DNA of 10,602 bases from Oscillospiraceae bacterium. Its GTDB lineage: Bacteria > Bacillota > Clostridia > Oscillospirales > Ruminococcaceae. Positions 5,761-10,602 of the stretch are shown in pieces. The position numbers and the translations under genes are program-made. The notes beneath the pieces are model-generated. The model was not told where the DNA came from, did no database searches, and worked only from the letters and a program-made list of their open reading frames with translations. How positions within the stretch are numbered: position 1 is the stretch's first letter; every line of letters starts with the position of its first letter. The DNA lies in NCBI GenBank assembly GCA_017848155.1, contig JAGAKC010000013.1:1-10602 (forward strand), written 5' to 3'.

Positions 5761-6996
5761 TCAGAATCTGAAAAGCTGCTTTTCGTAGCGTTCCAGAGCA
5801 TATTCAAATGCATCAAGGCTGTCGATGTTGGTGCTTCCGTTGTCAAGACGGGTGTCATGGTGGATGTCACGCTCATCCCAGACAGCGCTGCGGATAGCCT
5901 CTATCAGGTGCGGACATTCTGCTGACACGAAGAATCTTCCCGAGGCGATAAGCCTGTTCAGCATATTTATGCGTGTGTTTATAGGTCGTTTCAGAGCGTT
6001 TTTCACCTCAAGCCGCACCGCACTGCGGAAGCTTTTTACAAGAAGCTGCTCTGCGCTGTCGCAGTAGGCGGCGGACAGGGTAGGGCGCATCTCCTTTTCG
6101 TGGGCGATATACCCGGCAAAAGCCGAGATAAGGCTCTCTGCGCTGCGGTTGCGCTTGTCGTAGTGCTCGGACAGAACATAAACGTTTCTGAAGCCTGCAT
6201 CGTAGCCCACATGACAGAAAACGCTTGCGCTTCTGTTTCCGCCATAGTCCACGCCTACTACCGATGTTATCAGCCTGTTTTCCGAAAGTCGTTCGGCAAG
6301 ATGTTCTGCCGAGATTATACAGCGGTCGGAAAAGCCGTCGTACACTCTGCCCTCCGCAGCCACCCACATTCCAAGAATGAATCGGTCGTAGAACACACCG
6401 CTGAATTCCGATTTCAGTGACTTAACATACTCCTCGGGCAGATACGGGTTGTCATCCAGCGTAAATTTCATCGACAGCAGCTCGGGAAGCTCCCTGTCAA
6501 GATAATTTCGCTTAAGCCAGTGTCCCGGAGTATCAGGGTTAGTGGTAGCAAAGAGCCTTGCTCCATCCTCTGACAGACGGGACAGCAGCATTGCAAAGAG
6601 GTCCTCTCCGAAGAGTGACAGCTCATCGCAGTAGGCTCCCTGCAGCGTCATGCCACGTATCTTTCCCTCTGCGCCCACATTTGCGGCGCCCTCAAGATAT
6701 ACACGCCGCCCGAATAACTGTGCTTCCTTTTTGGTGATGCTGTAGGAAAAGCAGCTGCCGAAAAGCTGTGACATAGGCTCCAGCACATTTCTTTTCAGCG
6801 TTGTCAGCGTCTTTCCTGCCATAAGGTAAGCCTTGTCCTTCGGCGAATGTGCCACCCAGAAGCCCCACATTATGATACTGATATAGGTCTTTCCGCTGCG
6901 CACGCTGCCCTGAAGGATGTTTATCCGCTTCAGTCCGCCGTTTTTCAGCAGTGCGAGCGCCCACCGCTGCTTTGGTGAAAAGTCAGGCTTGTTCAT
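5761..6996 (-). CDS. terL: Phage terminase large subunit (TerL)
   Basis: 411-residue TerL, the ATPase/nuclease that cuts and pumps DNA into phage heads. Full set of motifs: Walker A GSVRSGKT (30-37), Walker B AYCDE (121-125, D124/E125), coupling motif TTN (151-153), then an RNase H-like nuclease with D250 in VVGVDYGG, D313 in AYCDSAEQ and D392/D395 in IDSLDAFEYAL. Length and motif order fit an intact PBSX/Terminase_6-like protein. ATG 6996 is chosen because GGAGGTGA lies 6 bases upstream; GTG 7002 abuts that site. The upstream small gene overlaps it by 14 bases. No portal, capsid, protease, tail or integrase gene is present in the window, so it is an orphan or domesticated terminase or a prophage remnant. 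Its last 44 codons but one are repeated at 4147-4279. Confidence 0.93.
   Translation of the reverse strand: MNKPDFSPKQRWALALLKNGGLKRINILQGSVRSGKTYISIIMWGFWVAHSPKDKAYLMAGKTLTTLKRNVLEPMSQLFGSCFSYSITKKEAQLFGRRVYLEGAANVGAEGKIRGMTLQGAYCDELSLFGEDLFAMLLSRLSEDGARLFATTNPDTPGHWLKRNYLDRELPELLSMKFTLDDNPYLPEEYVKSLKSEFSGVFYDRFILGMWVAAEGRVYDGFSDRCIISAEHLAERLSENRLITSVVGVDYGGNRSASVFCHVGYDAGFRNVYVLSEHYDKRNRSAESLISAFAGYIAHEKEMRPTLSAAYCDSAEQLLVKSFRSAVRLEVKNALKRPINTRINMLNRLIASGRFFVSAECPHLIEAIRSAVWDERDIHHDTRLDNGSTNIDSLDAFEYALERYEKQLFRF
5765..5897. repeat. Direct repeat copy B, within the terL 3' end
   Basis: Partner of the copy at 4147-4279; this copy lies inside the intact terL. Identity falls off at both ends: downstream the sequences differ at the last amino-acid codon, upstream after base 5897. 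Confidence 0.93.
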
Positions 6997-7240
6997 CCGC
7001 ACTCACCTCCGAGTATGCCTCTATCAGCCTTGCAAGGCTCTCCGCACTGTCGCCCGAGGCATTCTCCTCCACCATCTCGAATACCAGCCTGAACACCTTT
7101 GCAAGCTTTTCAAGGTCCTTTTCGGCGAGCGATGAGATAAGCTGTTCGTCGGTTATCTTTTTGGTAAACAGCTCACCGAATTTCATGAAGCTGCGGTTGT
7201 GCTTCTTGAAAAAGTCCGCAGCACTCTGTTTTTTTGCCAT
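6983..7240 (-). CDS. Small protein upstream of terL, possible terminase small subunit
   Basis: 85-residue, mainly helical and charged protein (MAKKQSAADFFKKHNRSF at the start, acidic end). Its position directly before terL with a 14-base overlap is where TerS, the DNA-recognition subunit, is normally encoded. However it is shorter than usual TerS proteins (often 140-200 residues) and no clear helix-turn-helix is seen, so the TerS call rests on context. The ATG at 7240 has an excellent AAAGGAGGAAGC site; a longer in-frame start at 7327 would run through a terminator hairpin and is rejected. Two alternative leader hairpins lie just upstream of its ribosome binding site. It could instead be a phage or mobile-element accessory protein. 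Confidence 0.6.
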   Translation of the reverse strand: MAKKQSAADFFKKHNRSFMKFGELFTKKITDEQLISSLAEKDLEKLAKVFRLVFEMVEENASGDSAESLARLIEAYSEVSADEQA

Positions 7241-7255
7241 TTTGCTTCCTCCTTT

Positions 7256-7290
7256 CGGGGTATTTCCCCGATATAAGCCTATATCTCGGG
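7256..7290 (-). promoter_or_regulatory. Mutually exclusive hairpins in the leader of the terS-like gene
   Basis: On the minus strand an upstream hairpin (CCCGAGATATA with TATATCGGG, 7290-7267) and a downstream hairpin (CGGGG-AAATA-CCCCG, 7270-7256) share the CGGG bases 7267-7270, so only one can form fully. The downstream stem ends one base before AAAGGAGG. This arrangement could modulate ribosome access, as in attenuators. No T tract follows, so it is not a simple terminator. Confidence 0.4.
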
Positions 7291-7307
7291 AGGGTGTATT
7301 TTTCTGC

Positions 7308-7341
7308 AAAAAAAACGTTCTGTCCATGGTCGGACAGAACG
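7308..7341 (-). terminator. Intrinsic terminator of the yerC-methyltransferase operon
   Basis: CGTTCTGTCC (7316-7325) pairs perfectly with 7332-7341 over 10 bp with a 6-base loop. On the minus strand the stem is followed by eight Ts (7315-7308). It starts 9 bases after the methyltransferase stop, separating that operon from the terminase pair. Confidence 0.92.
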
Positions 7342-7349
7342 AAAGTCAG

Positions 7350-8087
7350 TTATTTCTTTCTTGCGGCAAACATCAGCTTTTCGCTGGTCTCCGTCGGTGG
7401 CCGGGTAGTCAGGTATTCATAGATGCGCAGAACCTCAAAGCCTGCGCTTTCAAGCATCTGCGTCAGTCTTTCCTGCGGCAGCGCTATCTCACGGAAGCTC
7501 TCGCACCCACGGTCGTAGCTGCCGTCATCATTTTCGTAGAACAGGTCAAGCTCTATCGCTACACTGTCGTCAGAGGGGTCGTATTCATTCTGCCATACAC
7601 AGTAGACTCCGTCCACATCGTAAACGAATGTGTTGTTCCTGAGCACTTCCCGATGCTTATAAACAGTATTTACATCGAACAGAAAAAGTCCGCCGCTGTT
7701 CATGTTTTCTGCGGTCTTTCTAAAGCAGCGCTGTATGTCGGCGGCACTGTCCAGGTGATTGATGCTGTCAAGAGTCGACACCGCAATGTCGACAGCGCCG
7801 TAAAGCTCGGTATCCGTCATGCTTTGGCAGATGAGCTGTACCGACCCGTCGGATTTTCCGCTGGCGATGGTCAGCATCTCCGCCGACGCATCGGAAGCAA
7901 CGATATCATATCCCAGTGCGGCAAGCCTGAACGTAAGGTTTCCCGTACCACAGCCCATATCCAGCATGTAGCTTCCGCCTGCACCCAGCTCGTGTATCAG
8001 ACTGTCATAATATGCTGCGATATCGTCATACGGTACATTTTCTGTCAGCAGGTCGTACACCGAAGCAAATTCGCCGTAGCCTGCCAT
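7350..8087 (-). CDS. Class I SAM-dependent methyltransferase (YqeM-like)
   Basis: 245-residue Rossmann-fold methyltransferase. Motif I is LDMGCGTGN at 42-50 (SAM binding), the acidic residue ending strand 2 is D66 in VASDAS, and the post-core region has STLDSINHL (104-112) and GGLFLFDVNT (132-141), followed by a beta-rich C-terminal part ending in LMFAARKK. The pattern resembles the YqeM type of small-molecule methyltransferase of Bacillota, whose substrate is not established. It begins on the last base of the yerC stop region (TAATG, one base shared), so it is translationally coupled to yerC. The substrate cannot be told from sequence, and RNA or protein targets are not excluded. Confidence 0.85.
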   Translation of the reverse strand: MAGYGEFASVYDLLTENVPYDDIAAYYDSLIHELGAGGSYMLDMGCGTGNLTFRLAALGYDIVASDASAEMLTIASGKSDGSVQLICQSMTDTELYGAVDIAVSTLDSINHLDSAADIQRCFRKTAENMNSGGLFLFDVNTVYKHREVLRNNTFVYDVDGVYCVWQNEYDPSDDSVAIELDLFYENDDGSYDRGCESFREIALPQERLTQMLESAGFEVLRIYEYLTTRPPTETSEKLMFAARKK

Positions 8088-8374
8088 TACTTGTCTTCCT
8101 TTATTCTGTCAAACACTATCTTGTAGCCGCCTGCTGCCTGATAATTGAGAGTTTTGTTCACACGGCTGATGGTAGCTGTGCTGGCGCCTGTCTGCTTAAC
8201 GATCTCGTTGTACACACAGTCCGAGGTAAGCAGCTTTGCAACGTGCAGACGCTGGGATATTGCCCTCAGCTCCTGAGGCGTGCAGAGATCCTCAAAGAAT
8301 GCATAGCACTCGTCCATCGTTTCCAGTGATAGTATCGCCTTGAAAAGATAATCCATATTCTCGTCCTTGATCAT
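8087..8374 (-). CDS. yerC: YerC/YecD-type TrpR-superfamily regulator
   Basis: 95-residue helical DNA-binding protein of the YerC/YecD family, related to the Trp repressor. The helix-turn-helix is visible in NEIVKQTGASTATISRVNKTL (about 56-76), preceded by TPQELRAISQRLHVAKLL, both typical of the family. The regulon is poorly known. ATG 8374 is preferred: GGAGG (8384-8380) lies 5 bases upstream, whereas the in-frame ATG at 8386 overlaps that site. It is first in an operon with the methyltransferase. A 7-bp inverted repeat sits in its leader, a possible autoregulatory operator, and a good promoter lies upstream. The gene name is given by family resemblance. Confidence 0.88.
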   Translation of the reverse strand: MIKDENMDYLFKAILSLETMDECYAFFEDLCTPQELRAISQRLHVAKLLTSDCVYNEIVKQTGASTATISRVNKTLNYQAAGGYKIVFDRIKEDK

Positions 8375-8402
8375 GATAACCTCCATATATGGTTTTGACA
8401 GT

Positions 8403-8421
8403 TAGTTTCAACGGGAAACTA
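8403..8421. promoter_or_regulatory. 7-bp dyad in the yerC leader, candidate operator
   Basis: TAGTTTC-AACGG-GAAACTA is a perfect 7-bp inverted repeat with a 5-base centre, located between the predicted start of transcription (about 8440) and the yerC ribosome binding site. It could bind YerC itself or form a small hairpin in the leader. Confidence 0.4.
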
Positions 8422-8446
8422 CTATCGCACTTTAAACTGTGATTAC

Positions 8447-8475
8447 ATTTTATCATAATGAAGTGGGAAAGTCAA
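8447..8475 (-). promoter_or_regulatory. Sigma-A promoter for yerC-methyltransferase
   Basis: On the minus strand, -35 TTGACT (8475-8470) and -10 TAAAAT (8452-8447) are spaced by exactly 17 bases. The leader to the yerC start codon is about 65 bases and contains the dyad. Confidence 0.8.
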
Positions 8476-8487
8476 TAGTTTTTTCTG

Positions 8488-8544
8488 TTTTTTTGCATCT
8501 TTTTTGATCACACACATCGTTTTCGTGTCAGAGATGCAAAAAAA
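8488..8544. repeat. 13-bp inverted repeat around the tRNA terminator tail
   Basis: TTTTTTTGCATCT at 8488-8500 and its perfect complement at 8532-8544 are separated by 31 bases. The right arm includes the seven-A run that serves as the U tract of the tRNA terminator, so the two structures overlap. Function unknown; it may be a back-up terminator for readthrough. Confidence 0.5.
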
Positions 8545-8566
8545 GTCCGATCGAGTCGGACTTTTT
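8538..8566 (-). terminator. Intrinsic terminator of the tRNA-Gly gene
   Basis: Arms 8540-8550 and 8556-8566 (AAAAAGTCCGA and complement) form an 11-bp stem with a 5-base loop, directly after the CCA end of the tRNA on the minus strand. The 3' arm runs into a seven-T tract (8544-8538). Confidence 0.9.
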
Positions 8567-8567
8567 C

Positions 8568-8641
8568 TGGAGCGGATAACGGGAATCGAACCCGCCACCT
8601 CGGCTTGGGAAGCCGATGTTTTACCAATAAACTATATCCGC
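8568..8641 (-). tRNA. tRNA-Gly (anticodon CCC), CCA encoded
   Basis: A full cloverleaf can be drawn on the minus strand: acceptor GCGGATA/TATCCGC, D stem GTTT/AAAC with loop ATTGGTA, anticodon stem TCGGC/GCCGA with loop TTCCCAA, four-base variable loop, T stem GCGGG/CCCGT with loop TTCGATT, discriminator T and encoded CCA. The loop gives anticodon CCC, reading the glycine codon GGG. The 74-base gene lies between a perfect promoter and a strong terminator, so it is a single-gene transcription unit. Confidence 0.95.
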
Positions 8642-8661
8642 ATATCATCTGTCGTTAACTA

Positions 8662-8690
8662 ATTATAACACGGATACTTCCGCTTGTCAA
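8662..8690 (-). promoter_or_regulatory. Perfect consensus promoter of the tRNA-Gly gene
   Basis: On the minus strand TTGACA (8690-8685), a 17-base spacer and TATAAT (8667-8662) match the sigma-A consensus exactly. The tRNA 5' end is about 20 bases downstream of the -10. No terminator is evident between the upstream regulator gene and this promoter, so readthrough from that gene into the tRNA is possible. Confidence 0.92.
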
Positions 8691-8727
8691 CGGGAAAGAT
8701 GTCGGATATGATGAGAGCTTATGATGT

Positions 8728-9417
8728 CTATTTTTCAGCCATACGGTATCCCACGCCTGTTTCTGTGAAGATATACCGTGGTCTTGAGGAGTTTTCCTTG
8801 AGCTTTTTTCTTATGTTGGTTATATTCACACGCAGTATCTGATTGTCAACATTGGTGTGAGGTCCCCATAGCTGTGTCATTATGTATTCGTATGTCAGCA
8901 CCTTGCCTGCATTCTTGCCCAGCAATGCCACTATTTTAAACTCATTCTGGGTCAGCTCGGTGTCGTTGCCTGACAGATAAGCACGGTATTTGTCGAAATC
9001 TATCACAAGATTACCGACAGAGTATGTCCCGATATGGGCAACGGTAGGATTGCAGCAGCCGAAGCCTGCGTGCCTGAAAGCGACCTTTATCCGTGACAAC
9101 AGCTCGGCGTGCTCCACAGGAGAGCAGATATAATCATCAGCACCGTTGTCCAGCGCATCCACTGCATCCAGAAATCCACCCTCAGAGGTCACTATGACAG
9201 GCATATCCGACCATTTTCTAAGGGAGCACAGCAGCTCCTGGCAGCTGATGTCAGGGAGCATATATTCTGTCAGGATAAGGTCGGGACAGTGAGATTCCGC
9301 CATCAGCTGAGCTTCTCTCCCCGTATCAGCCGTTATGGTGTCATAGCCTGCGTTTTTCAGGGCGTTTATTATCTCGTGCTGTATATTTACTGAAAGGACT
9401 TTTCGTTTGGTTTCCAT
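8728..9417 (-). CDS. OmpR/KdpE-like response regulator with degenerate receiver
   Basis: 229-residue regulator. The C-terminal winged helix (about 130-227) is intact, with LTQNEFKIVALLGKNAGKVL, QLWGPH and the closing ETGVGYR typical of KdpE/OmpR proteins. The N-terminal receiver fold is kept, but the working residues are changed: the acidic pair after the first strand is replaced by N11-I12 (VLSVNIQ), the phosphoacceptor position is Glu (E51 in LILTEYMLP), and the conserved Lys before Pro is Ser (S99 in YICSP). It is therefore unlikely to be phosphorylated normally, and E51 could mimic the phosphorylated state. No kinase gene is adjacent. The ATG has GGAG 7 bases upstream and a good promoter. 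Possible targets include the divergent symporter gene. Confidence 0.9.
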   Translation of the reverse strand: METKRKVLSVNIQHEIINALKNAGYDTITADTGREAQLMAESHCPDLILTEYMLPDISCQELLCSLRKWSDMPVIVTSEGGFLDAVDALDNGADDYICSPVEHAELLSRIKVAFRHAGFGCCNPTVAHIGTYSVGNLVIDFDKYRAYLSGNDTELTQNEFKIVALLGKNAGKVLTYEYIMTQLWGPHTNVDNQILRVNITNIRKKLKENSSRPRYIFTETGVGYRMAEK

Positions 9418-9480
9418 AGCTTTTCTCCAATTATGTTTGTTGGTATATCAGATATTCGACATCATTTTTCTGTATATTAT

Positions 9481-9509
9481 ATTTTAACACATTTTACATG
9501 TCGTTTCAA
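9481..9509 (-). promoter_or_regulatory. Sigma-A promoter for the OmpR-like regulator
   Basis: On the minus strand, -35 TTGAAA (9509-9504) and -10 TAAAAT (9486-9481) have a 17-base spacer, giving a leader of about 55 bases before the ATG at 9417. Confidence 0.75.
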
Positions 9510-9570
9510 TTAATTTTTCGTTAAGATGAAAAAATTTTTTTATATTTTTGGAAGCTTGTCAATATTTATA

Positions 9571-9579
9571 TGTTATAAA
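9571..9579 (+). promoter_or_regulatory. Possible extended -10 promoter for the symporter gene
   Basis: TGTTATAAA fits a TG-N-TATAAA extended -10. The nearest -35-like hexamers (TTGTCA at 9556, TTGGAA at 9548) are at poor spacing, and the resulting leader would be only about 15 bases, so this is tentative. The 184-base divergent intergenic region is very AT-rich, and no glycine or other riboswitch core was recognised in it. Confidence 0.3.
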
Positions 9580-9601
9580 CAGTAATAAAGGGGGACAGCA
9601 T

Positions 9602-10602
9602 GTGATAGAAAAGCTCAACGGAATAGTCTGGGGAGCGCCGATGATAGTCGTGATACTTTCGGCAGGCGCTCTTTTTTCGGTGGGGACAGGCTTCTTTCAG
9701 ATAAGACATATCATTCATTGGCTGAGATGCACTATTTTTTCGGCATTCGGGAGGCGCACAGCTGACCGTCACTCCGTTACACAGTTTCAGGCGATGAGCT
9801 CTGCTCTTGCGGCGACGCTCGGCACGGGAAATATTGCGGGAGTATCCGTTGCTGTTGCGTCAGGCGGTGCAGGCGCAGTATTCTGGATGTGGATATCTGC
9901 GGTATTCGGCATGATGACGGGGTTTGCGGAAAACGTGCTGGGGATATATTACCGCCGTCGCACGGGAAAGGGCGAATGGGCAGGCGGAGCTATGTACTAC
10001 ATAAGCGGCGGACTTCAGCAGACCCGGTATGCAAAAAGACTGGCAAAGCCGCTTGCGGCGATATTTGCGGTGCTGTGTGTGCTGTCGTCCTTTGGCATGG
10101 GAAATATGGCACAGATGAATTCGGCGGCAGACGCACTCCGTGACAGCTTCGGGATACCTGCGGCGGTAACGGGTGCAGTGCTTGCAGCTGCGACGGCGGT
10201 CATAATCCTCGGAGGAGTAAAGCGTGTCGTCGGTATTACGGAAAAGCTGGTGCCGTTTATGTCCTGCTTTTATATCCTAGGTGCACTGTGGATAGCCGCA
10301 GTGAATATAACAGAGCTACCGTCGGTGCTTGGCGCTGTAATTGAGGGAGCCTTCGGGATAGATGCAGTAGGCGGCGGAATCAGCGGATATCTTATAAAGC
10401 AGGCTGTGTCCATGGGACTTCGGCGTGGCGTTTTTTCCAATGAAGCGGGGCTTGGTACTTCGCCTGCCGCACATGCGGCTGCTGATGTCAGAGAGCCTTG
10501 CATACAGGGCATGTGGAGCATTTTCGAGGTCTTTTTTGATACGATAGTTATGTGTACGCTTACGGCGGTGATACTGCTTGCAAGTCCCTGTGACCTGCCC
10601 AC
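9602..10602 (+). CDS. Sodium:alanine/glycine symporter (AGCS family), partial
   Basis: The first 333 residues of a membrane transporter that imports alanine or glycine with sodium. The gene is open at the window edge; family members are about 450-490 residues, so roughly a third is missing. Family signatures are SALAATLGTGNIAGV (67-81) with the following GGAGAVFWMW, EWAGGAMYYI (125-134) and SNEAGLGTSPAAHAAA (279-294). About eight hydrophobic helices are visible. The start is GTG 9602, with AAAGGGGGA 7 bases upstream; the overlapping ATG at 9600 is followed at once by TGA, so it cannot start this frame. It is divergent from the OmpR-like regulator, which might control it. Substrate preference between alanine, glycine and related amino acids cannot be judged. 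Confidence 0.93.
   Translation, partial: MIEKLNGIVWGAPMIVVILSAGALFSVGTGFFQIRHIIHWLRCTIFSAFGRRTADRHSVTQFQAMSSALAATLGTGNIAGVSVAVASGGAGAVFWMWISAVFGMMTGFAENVLGIYYRRRTGKGEWAGGAMYYISGGLQQTRYAKRLAKPLAAIFAVLCVLSSFGMGNMAQMNSAADALRDSFGIPAAVTGAVLAAATAVIILGGVKRVVGITEKLVPFMSCFYILGALWIAAVNITELPSVLGAVIEGAFGIDAVGGGISGYLIKQAVSMGLRRGVFSNEAGLGTSPAAHAAADVREPCIQGMWSIFEVFFDTIVMCTLTAVILLASPCDLP

Noticed and set aside
7241..7327. Longer start for the terS-like gene at 7327.
   Set aside because: It would place the start codon inside the methyltransferase operon terminator; ATG 7240 has an excellent AAAGGAGG site.
6951..8126. Plus-strand ORF of 391 codons opposite the terS-like, methyltransferase and yerC genes.
   Set aside because: It spans three minus-strand genes and a terminator, and its translation shows no recognisable family pattern.
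8395..8421. TTGACA on the plus strand at 8395-8400 as a plus-strand promoter.
   Set aside because: No -10-like hexamer at 16-18 bases downstream and no plus-strand gene follows.
9418..9601. Possible glycine riboswitch upstream of the AGCS symporter, a common association in Bacillota.
   Set aside because: The region is short and AT-rich with no GGAGAG-type aptamer core or expression platform.

Overview
The window reads as chromosomal DNA from a Gram-positive Bacillota, most likely a gut Clostridia of the Ruminococcus/Oscillospiraceae type. This is an inference from strong GGAGG-type ribosome binding sites, frequent GTG/TTG starts, sigma-A promoters near consensus, a tRNA with encoded CCA, and families such as LytTR/GHKL pairs, YerC, PadR-DUF2812 and AGCS. 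No species can be named from the sequence alone.

Layout. (1) 1-2365: a minus-strand two-gene operon, a LytTR response regulator followed by a GHKL (AgrC/LytS-type) membrane histidine kinase, with a good promoter at one end and an intrinsic terminator at the other. (2) 2358-4137: a divergent plus-strand pair, a small receiver-like protein lacking phosphorylation residues and a membrane HD-GYP phosphodiesterase, closed by a hairpin. (3) 4143-7290: a minus-strand block built around a phage-type terminase. An orphan small protein and an intact TerL are followed by a PadR regulator, a DUF2812 membrane protein and a membrane-anchored exported protein. After these lies a second copy of the last 44 codons of terL. 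The three-gene cassette is therefore bracketed by 133-bp direct repeats (130/133 identical). (4) 7308-8475: a yerC-methyltransferase operon on the minus strand with its own promoter and terminator. (5) 8538-8690: a tRNA-Gly(CCC) gene with a perfect consensus promoter and a terminator. (6) 8728-9417: an orphan OmpR/KdpE-type regulator whose receiver has lost the usual acidic pair, phosphoacceptor Asp and Lys. (7) 9602-10602: the first two thirds of a sodium:alanine/glycine symporter, transcribed divergently and running off the window.

How the parts work together. The left half is rich in signalling: a phosphorelay pair, a c-di-GMP-type hydrolase with a degenerate receiver partner, and further on a second degenerate receiver. 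The PadR cassette looks self-regulated, with a palindrome at the predicted transcription start. Its location inside a duplicated terL tail makes it look like an insertion or recombination product. All three differences within the repeat are synonymous in the terL frame, so both tails seem to descend from terL genes that were under selection. This duplication is the most unusual structure in the window. All coordinates and motifs were read by eye; no database search was run.
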